A DNA stretch of 64,000 bases from a virus. The notes beneath the pieces are model-generated. The model was given only the letters and a program-made list of their open reading frames with translations. It did not search any database and was not told the DNA's origin. This document shows, in pieces, positions 59,156-64,000 of the stretch (positions within the stretch are counted from its first letter, which is position 1; each line of letters opens with the position of its first letter). Location: IMG/VR virus record IMGVR_UViG_3300023444_000001, positions 17,938-81,937 of that record; one strand, 5' to 3'. The position numbers were made by a program, and so were the translations under genes.

Positions 59156-61501
59156 TTATCTCCTATCAAATAATCCAGACCTACGATTTATCTCTTCAAT
59201 ATGATCCTCTAATTGGCTTATACCATCATCAAAAATTCCAACAATATCTTTAGAAGTCTCCAATTTTGGAACTACAATATGAAAAGTAATTGACCCAATA
59301 GTCAATACTGGATTTTTCTGGGACTGATCCAATCCTTCTTTATATTGAAACAAAGGTATTTTTGCTGGTTGCACAGGAGAAGGAGAAGACTGTATCGGAA
59401 GTCCTGTAGTCTCATCTAATCCTGCAATTCCCCGCATAATTGCCAACCTTTTGCCTAAATCAAGAGTATATTGATCCCTTGTACTAATATTACTTTTCAA
59501 AGCCGCAGTATTTTCATCGAGTGATCCTGTTATTTCATTTGCCCATTGTTCTCTCATATGTGCTAACTGAGCCAAAGTCTTATCATCTATACTTAATTGA
59601 GACAGATTAAATTTTCCCAATTCTAAATTAGAAATCTCTTTTGGAACGTCTGTTTCAAAATCTTTTTTCATTTTATCCCAATCTAAAGACAAACCAAATA
59701 AAGACCCAATCGCCCCAAGTAATTTCCCTGAAATCCAAGAAGTAAGTTTCTTAACTTGATCTAAAATCCATCCAAACAAATCACCCCACCAACCCAATTT
59801 ATGACCAACATAAACTAAAGCCGCTCCTAAAGCCACTATACCTAATACAATTAATCCTTCAGGTGAAAACAAAAATGCTCCAACAGTTGTAACAAGCCCA
59901 GTAAGTACCTCCCATAACCATGTAAGTGCTCTTGCTAATGATGCTACTCGAAGGGACAAAAGAAACGTTGCAACAGTATTCAATTTAGTAAGTATCCAAT
60001 ATGCCGCCTGTAAAGGCACTAAAATTAAATATTTTCCAATTATCATCCCAAGCCCATTATAAAACATTTTCAAAACACCTGTTGCTATCATTAAAATTGG
60101 AACTCCTGCAAGGAAAATCACAAATAACTGTCCTAATTCCGGTTGTTGATCTACAACATGAATTATCCTATTTAGCCACTCAGTAAACCCCGAAATAATA
60201 TCAGTCAAAGGCCCACTTGCAGTTGCTCCAAGCATCCCTCCAAACAATTCTACTGAACCTGTCAATAATTGAATCTTTCCCCATAATGTATCAAGTATTT
60301 GACTTGTATACCTTGTAGCAACTCCATGAGCCGCCTGAATATCTCTTTGAAGTTGTCTTACAGCCTCTATACCAACCTTATCAGCATAATGTATTCTATC
60401 AATAGCAACTGCTAATTGAACTCCCATTCCTTTCAAAATTCCAGAATAAGCCTCAGTTTGTTCTGCCGCAGTCTTAAACCTTGCTTTTGTTTTATCTATT
60501 ATTCTTCCCATTATCTCCAAAAGTGGAAAATACTCTCCTGTGGCTTTATCTCTCAAATCATCCATACTTAATCCAAGTTGTTGAACATACCACAAAGGAC
60601 TTCCAACCCGTCTACCTCGACTTGAAATTGCTCCTGCTTGAATACGTCTAATATATCTCTGCAAGATACTAATACGTCTTATAGTGGCATTTATCACCAT
60701 CCCAGCCTGAGCAGGAAGAAGCCCTATCTGCCTTAAAACACCACCAAGAGCCAACATTTCTGAAAGTGAAGATTTCATCAATGCCGGTCCCGCTCTTAAT
60801 GACCGAAGAAAAATAGGCAATTTTTCCATGTGAAACAAAGTTCGCTTAACTGTAGCCCCTAATTCATCTACTATCTTCATAGATTGACTTGTCTGAAGAT
60901 TAAATTTTCCTAATACTGCAACAAGAGCCTCTCCAGCCTGTCCTAAATTTAATGCTCCAGCAGTCATTGTAGTAAAAGCCTCAACAGCAGGAAAAATAGC
61001 CTCCAACTGTTTAGAAGTAGAATATCCAGCCGAGGCTATTTCATAAAGTCCTTTTATAACCTGTGTAGGCGAAAATTCAGTCAACATAGCAGTTTGTCTT
61101 GCAAATCTCATCATCTCCTTTCTAAAACTTTCCATGTTTTTTGTGCCTCTTTGGGCAACAAAAACCAACTTCTCCATATACAATTCAAAATCTCTCGCCT
61201 GTTTTATCGGAAAATACATTGTAGTCATAAGAGTTGCAACTCCAGCCAAAACTCCCATCAATCCCTTTCTCAACCCAAGAGTAAATGCTGTTGTTCTTAC
61301 CTCTAAAGCAGTTATTTTTGTTTTCAGATAAGTAGCCGCAGTTCCAGCCTTTGTAAAAGCAGAGGCCAATCCAGCCCCCGCTTCTTTAGCCTTCAATTTT
61401 AATTTTACAAATGCACCCTCCAATTTTAACAAAGTAGACTGCATTTGTTCTGCACCACGAGTATAAAACATAAGGCCCATGCCAAACATTTTAGGAGTCA
61501 T
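59156..61501 (-). CDS. tail tape measure protein
   Basis: A 781-residue protein of helices and hydrophobic stretches. Residues 80-320 fit the phage TP901-type tape measure core (ALRRIGLLPAQAGMVIN, TATRISILQRYIRR-like text, LGMSMDDLRD-like text, MGVQLAVAID). Two or more membrane spans (GMIIGKYLILVPLQAAYWIL, LIVLGIVALGAALVYVG) follow around 480-600, as in many tape measures that span the inner membrane. Length sets tail length, here estimated from 781 residues at the usual 0.15 nm per residue as about 115 nm. Start overlaps the chaperone extension as ATGA. Confidence 0.9.
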   Translation of the reverse strand: MTPKMFGMGLMFYTRGAEQMQSTLLKLEGAFVKLKLKAKEAGAGLASAFTKAGTAATYLKTKITALEVRTTAFTLGLRKGLMGVLAGVATLMTTMYFPIKQARDFELYMEKLVFVAQRGTKNMESFRKEMMRFARQTAMLTEFSPTQVIKGLYEIASAGYSTSKQLEAIFPAVEAFTTMTAGALNLGQAGEALVAVLGKFNLQTSQSMKIVDELGATVKRTLFHMEKLPIFLRSLRAGPALMKSSLSEMLALGGVLRQIGLLPAQAGMVINATIRRISILQRYIRRIQAGAISSRGRRVGSPLWYVQQLGLSMDDLRDKATGEYFPLLEIMGRIIDKTKARFKTAAEQTEAYSGILKGMGVQLAVAIDRIHYADKVGIEAVRQLQRDIQAAHGVATRYTSQILDTLWGKIQLLTGSVELFGGMLGATASGPLTDIISGFTEWLNRIIHVVDQQPELGQLFVIFLAGVPILMIATGVLKMFYNGLGMIIGKYLILVPLQAAYWILTKLNTVATFLLSLRVASLARALTWLWEVLTGLVTTVGAFLFSPEGLIVLGIVALGAALVYVGHKLGWWGDLFGWILDQVKKLTSWISGKLLGAIGSLFGLSLDWDKMKKDFETDVPKEISNLELGKFNLSQLSIDDKTLAQLAHMREQWANEITGSLDENTAALKSNISTRDQYTLDLGKRLAIMRGIAGLDETTGLPIQSSPSPVQPAKIPLFQYKEGLDQSQKNPVLTIGSITFHIVVPKLETSKDIVGIFDDGISQLEDHIEEINRRSGLFDRR

Positions 61502-61674
61502 TTTAACCCTCCCTGCATGGCTTTGAGCCTTTTATTATCCAATTCATTTAACAACTCCGCATATTTTATTCTTAACCAAATAGGCAAATTCAAAATATCA
61601 TTTTCAGCCCATCCAGTAAGCATAGCAATATAAACAATCTCTCTATATAAATCCTCCGAGTTTATTTCCCAACG
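61498..61674 (-). CDS. -1 frameshift extension of the tail assembly chaperone, 58 aa
   Basis: An open frame with no own start codon: RWEINSEDLYREIVYIAMLTG continues to GWAENDILNLPIWLRIKYAEL and ends MQGGLK, 2 bases into the tape measure start. It follows in the -1 frame a slippery T TTT TTC (minus strand, 61680-61674) near the end of the 247-aa gene, so ribosomal slippage would give a 302-residue fusion. This is the classic G/GT design of tail chaperones before the tape measure. No internal start with ribosome site fits instead. Confidence 0.75.
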   Translation of the reverse strand, partial: RWEINSEDLYREIVYIAMLTGWAENDILNLPIWLRIKYAELLNELDNKRLKAMQGGLK

Positions 61675-62405
61675 AAAAAATTTGATACATCCATCATTGC
61701 TTCAAATTCATTGCCACATTCTATACAAGTTACACTTATCATAGGATTAGGCCCCGGAGTAGCCTTATCTAATTCTCCTCTAATTTTGTCTCTATCCCTT
61801 TTAGTCAAAGATTTGAATACTGTATCTGTAATTCTTTCTAAAGTTCCAAATCTTTTACAACACCGCAAAAACATTGCAGTTGAGGCTTTTGCTGGATTTT
61901 CTCTTGCTAAAGAGGTTATGGCTTCTTGAACTCTTCCTGTAGGAAATTCAATTTCTAAATCTTTATGAATAGTTCCTTTTTCATCCATATATCCCCCATC
62001 CAAAGTTATTTCTACAGACCTTGGATTACCATTTTCTAAACGAGTCACTTCTATATCATCAATATTTATATCTAAAGTCAAATTAGATTCACACCTCGGA
62101 CAAGGTAAATTCATTTCCACACTATCCCCAAAACTTATCTTTTGAAGCATCAAAACAAGATAATCCCTATCACCGCCAAGCAAATTTCTAATGTCTTCTC
62201 TTGTAGGCTTTTTCTCTCCAATACTTGATACTACAGAAAACAGCAATTCCGTAATCAAATTATTTCTATTCCTTTGAACTTTCTTTGAAGCAAGAATCTC
62301 TTCATCATATCCTGTCATTTCACGCATAACAACCTTATGCTCAATTTTCCCATCAATCTCATACCCACCAGGTAATTCAACTTCATGCTCTCGATAATTT
62401 TTCAT
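61662..62405 (-). CDS. tail assembly chaperone (G product), zinc-ribbon type, 247 aa
   Basis: A 247-residue protein: HEVELPGGYEIDGKIEHKVVMREMTGYDEEIL at the start (a conserved phage tail chaperone beginning), then CPRCESNLTLDI and, near 225, CIECGNEFEAM, together a four-Cys zinc pair. It lies directly before the tape measure and after the tubes, and ends in the slippery site. Chaperones of this kind coat the tape measure during tail growth. Resembles T4 gp26-like and related assembly proteins. Confidence 0.75.
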   Translation of the reverse strand: MKNYREHEVELPGGYEIDGKIEHKVVMREMTGYDEEILASKKVQRNRNNLITELLFSVVSSIGEKKPTREDIRNLLGGDRDYLVLMLQKISFGDSVEMNLPCPRCESNLTLDINIDDIEVTRLENGNPRSVEITLDGGYMDEKGTIHKDLEIEFPTGRVQEAITSLARENPAKASTAMFLRCCKRFGTLERITDTVFKSLTKRDRDKIRGELDKATPGPNPMISVTCIECGNEFEAMMDVSNFFVGK

Positions 62406-62420
62406 TTTACTTCCTTCCTT

Positions 62421-62927
62421 TTATACTACTGAAACAACTTCTTCAAAACCATTATGCTCTACAGCAAGTTCATAAAAAGCAACTTCATTCCTCATAGCAT
62501 CAAAACCTGAAATCGAATACTCTGATACCCATGCTCCAAATATATTCCACCTTTTAACTTCTTTATCCAAAAATCTATCCAACAATACCACAGACAAATT
62601 TCTCTTGAATAAAAAAGGTGGCATTTCTCTATTCTGAATTTGATACCGTGATGCAAACCAATTCCATAAATCATAATCTGAAACAATTCCCCTTTTCAAC
62701 AAAATAGGAGAATATGAAACTCGCCCTGGCAATTTATATTCTGTGAAATTTTGTCCACCTTCTCTAACTCTTAAAACATCTACTTTTGCTCTTAATCCCT
62801 TAACTTGATTAAACCCGCCAGATACAATACCATCAATCATTACTCCAAACTTAAAAGACAAATAAGGATTCTTTGTCTCTCCAAACCATCTACCATAAAC
62901 AGTAGAAATTGTATCCCCTATTCCCAT
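62421..62927 (-). CDS. tail tube protein, gp19-like (copy 2)
   Basis: A 168-residue member of the T4 gp19 tube family: NPYLSFKFGVMIDGIVSGGFNQVKGLRAKVDVLRVREGGQ, LLKRGIVSDYDLWNWF and RWNIFGAWVSEYSISGFDAMRNEVAFYELAVEHNGFEE. The same blocks occur in the neighbouring 155-aa protein, so they are paralogues. One may form the tube and the other a tube-start or end cap. Confidence 0.85.
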   Translation of the reverse strand: MGIGDTISTVYGRWFGETKNPYLSFKFGVMIDGIVSGGFNQVKGLRAKVDVLRVREGGQNFTEYKLPGRVSYSPILLKRGIVSDYDLWNWFASRYQIQNREMPPFLFKRNLSVVLLDRFLDKEVKRWNIFGAWVSEYSISGFDAMRNEVAFYELAVEHNGFEEVVSVV

Positions 62928-63394
62928 TAAGGAATTACCTCTTTGAACCCTTCATTTTTCAAAGTTATAGTCTTAATCAAAACATCATTAGCAGTTGCAT
63001 CAAAATCTCCAAGAGAATATCCACTAATCCACGTCCTATAAACCTCCCATTTTCTAACCTCTGAACCATCTTTATCTAAAAGAACAATGGCAATATCCTT
63101 CTTATATTCCGGTTCAACTGGACTTCCTTCAACTCCAAATTCATCCACTAAAGAAAGCCAATCCCATAATTCAGTATTTCCTGTTGGCATAATTCCTCTT
63201 TCCAATGTTATATCATCATAAGTCGTCAAACCAGGTTGTTTCCTGAATGTCATTTCATCTGGGCCTTCTCTATACGTAATTTCCTCAGAAGTTCTATTCA
63301 ATCCTGAAACCTTTTGAAATCCAGCGTGTTGGATTCCAGCCCATTCAACTCTAAACTTTGAAGATTTATACGGGTCTTTTCTTGCAACAGCCAT
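62927..63394 (-). CDS. tail tube protein, gp19-like (copy 1)
   Basis: A 155-residue tube protein: DPYKSSKFRVEWAGIQHAGFQKVSGLNRTSEEITYREGPDEMTFRKQPGLTTYDDITLERGIMPTGNTELWDW is split by the family's strand pattern; RKWEVYRTWISGYSLGDFDATANDVLIKTITLKNEGF closes it. It lies directly after the sheath, as the main tube gene does in contractile phages, and overlaps the second copy by one base (TAATG). Confidence 0.9.
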   Translation of the reverse strand: MAVARKDPYKSSKFRVEWAGIQHAGFQKVSGLNRTSEEITYREGPDEMTFRKQPGLTTYDDITLERGIMPTGNTELWDWLSLVDEFGVEGSPVEPEYKKDIAIVLLDKDGSEVRKWEVYRTWISGYSLGDFDATANDVLIKTITLKNEGFKEVIP

Positions 63395-63411
63395 TCTTAC
63401 CCCTCCTTAAA

Positions 63412-64000
63412 TTACATTGAAGCCAATTCTCTAACCAACCTTCCTCCATCCCACAAACCAATCTGAATAATAACAAATTCAGCAGGCTTCACTGGAGCCA
63501 CACCAATCTCAACATGAACTCTCCCCAAATCAATTTCACTTTGAGGATTTGTCGTTGAATCACACTTAACATAAAATGCCTCTGAAGGCTTAACTCCCTG
63601 TAAAGCCCCTGTTCTCCAAGTAGACAACAAAAATGCTTGAACTGAAAGCCTCAATTTAGACCATAACTTTGAATCATTAGGTTCAAAAACAGCCCACTTA
63701 AGTCCATCAGATATTGACTCTTCAATGTAATTCAAAGTCCTTCTAACAGGAATATACCTGTAATTTGAATCCGAAGAAAGAGTTCTCGCTCCCCAACAAA
63801 CATTCCCTATTCCCCGCAAAGAAATGCAAGAATTTACTTTTGCCGGTAAAAGTGTATCAATATCCGTATCAGTAACTACTTGTTGAAATTGTCTAACTCC
63901 TCTCAAAACTGCCAAAGTACCCGCAGGAGCCTTATGTACACCTCTCGAATCATCAGTTCTTGCTATCAATCCAGCAATATGCCCCATCAAAGGCACATAA
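63412..64000 (-). CDS. tail sheath protein, C-terminal part (cut by window edge)
   Basis: The visible 194 residues include the conserved sheath C-terminal domain: VNSCISLRGIGNVCWGARTLSSDSNYRYIPVRRTLNYIEESI, FEPNDSKLWSKLRLSVQAFLLSTWRTGALQGVKPSEAFYVKCD, and GVAPVKPAEFVIIQIGLWDG. The start lies beyond the window. The sheath contracts to push the tube through the envelope. The stop is followed by an AGGAGGGGTAAGA site of the tube gene. Confidence 0.92.
   Translation of the reverse strand, partial: YVPLMGHIAGLIARTDDSRGVHKAPAGTLAVLRGVRQFQQVVTDTDIDTLLPAKVNSCISLRGIGNVCWGARTLSSDSNYRYIPVRRTLNYIEESISDGLKWAVFEPNDSKLWSKLRLSVQAFLLSTWRTGALQGVKPSEAFYVKCDSTTNPQSEIDLGRVHVEIGVAPVKPAEFVIIQIGLWDGGRLVRELASM

Noticed and set aside
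302-64000. Many plus-strand open frames of 60-220 codons across the window
   Set aside because: All lie opposite real minus-strand genes or in AT-rich gaps, with Phe, Ser, Leu, Ile-rich translations of complement sequence and no ribosome sites. They are shadows of Lys- and Glu-rich minus-strand genes.

Overview
This window is part of a large, AT-rich, tailed bacteriophage genome with a contractile tail. Every gene I can support lies on the minus strand, so transcription runs from high to low coordinates. Genes are packed tightly, with many ATGA and TAATG overlaps, and most have clear GGAGG-type ribosome sites. The promoters I can recognise are sigma70-like (TTGACT, 17 bases, TATATT or TATAAT), so the host is a bacterium, but the sequence does not name it. 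A SpoVS homologue and a solitary type I-C CRISPR repeat are weak hints about the host group. I found no tRNA or rRNA gene. The window ends inside the tail sheath gene on the right and just after a head gene on the left, so it is a fragment of a longer genome.

Layout in the direction of transcription. 64000-47902 is the tail module: sheath (partial), two tail tube proteins, a tail chaperone with an apparent -1 frameshift, tape measure, a CIS-tube-type hub protein, LysM protein, gpD-like hub, gpV/gp5-like spike, a multi-pass membrane protein, gp25-like wedge, gpJ-like wedge, gpI-like protein and a fibre or adhesin. 47840-46383 starts the next operon from two tandem promoters, with a MoxR-type AAA ATPase followed by an HExxH/VWA protein and an SF2 helicase. 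42876-32089 is the replication and recombination module: MerR-like regulator, DnaC-like loader, DnaB-like helicase, DnaG-like primase, family A DNA polymerase, a gp32-like single-strand binding candidate, a small histone-fold candidate and RecA. 32114-25845 holds a nuclease candidate, an ATP-dependent DNA ligase, a glycoside-hydrolase-like TIM barrel, a Cas4-like nuclease, a secreted protein and SpoVS.

25835-16809 is the most striking block. queD, queE, folE and queC make preQ0, and a dpdA-like transglycosylase would insert it into DNA. Interleaved with them are two glycosyltransferases, two methyltransferases, a radical SAM enzyme and a PIG-L deacetylase. I infer a candidate glycosylated or otherwise elaborated 7-deazaguanine DNA modification. 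15006-8512 is an accessory region of small genes, many with cysteine pairs. It contains a GC-rich island (about 9.9-11.6 kb), a phosphoribosyltransferase, a RuvC-like resolvase, and a single type I-C CRISPR repeat with a terminator about 80 bases downstream, which resembles an RNA anti-CRISPR. 8511-7 returns to virion genes: a glycosyltransferase, large terminase, portal, and a very large protein that joins a MuF-type head protein to an SNF2-type helicase.

The genes suggest a lytic-type phage that makes much of its own replication machinery, probably modifies its DNA against host nucleases, may block type I-C CRISPR with an RNA mimic, and may inject a helicase with its DNA. Four equal-length 100-base intergenic elements, each placed directly after a stop codon, are not explained by any gene.
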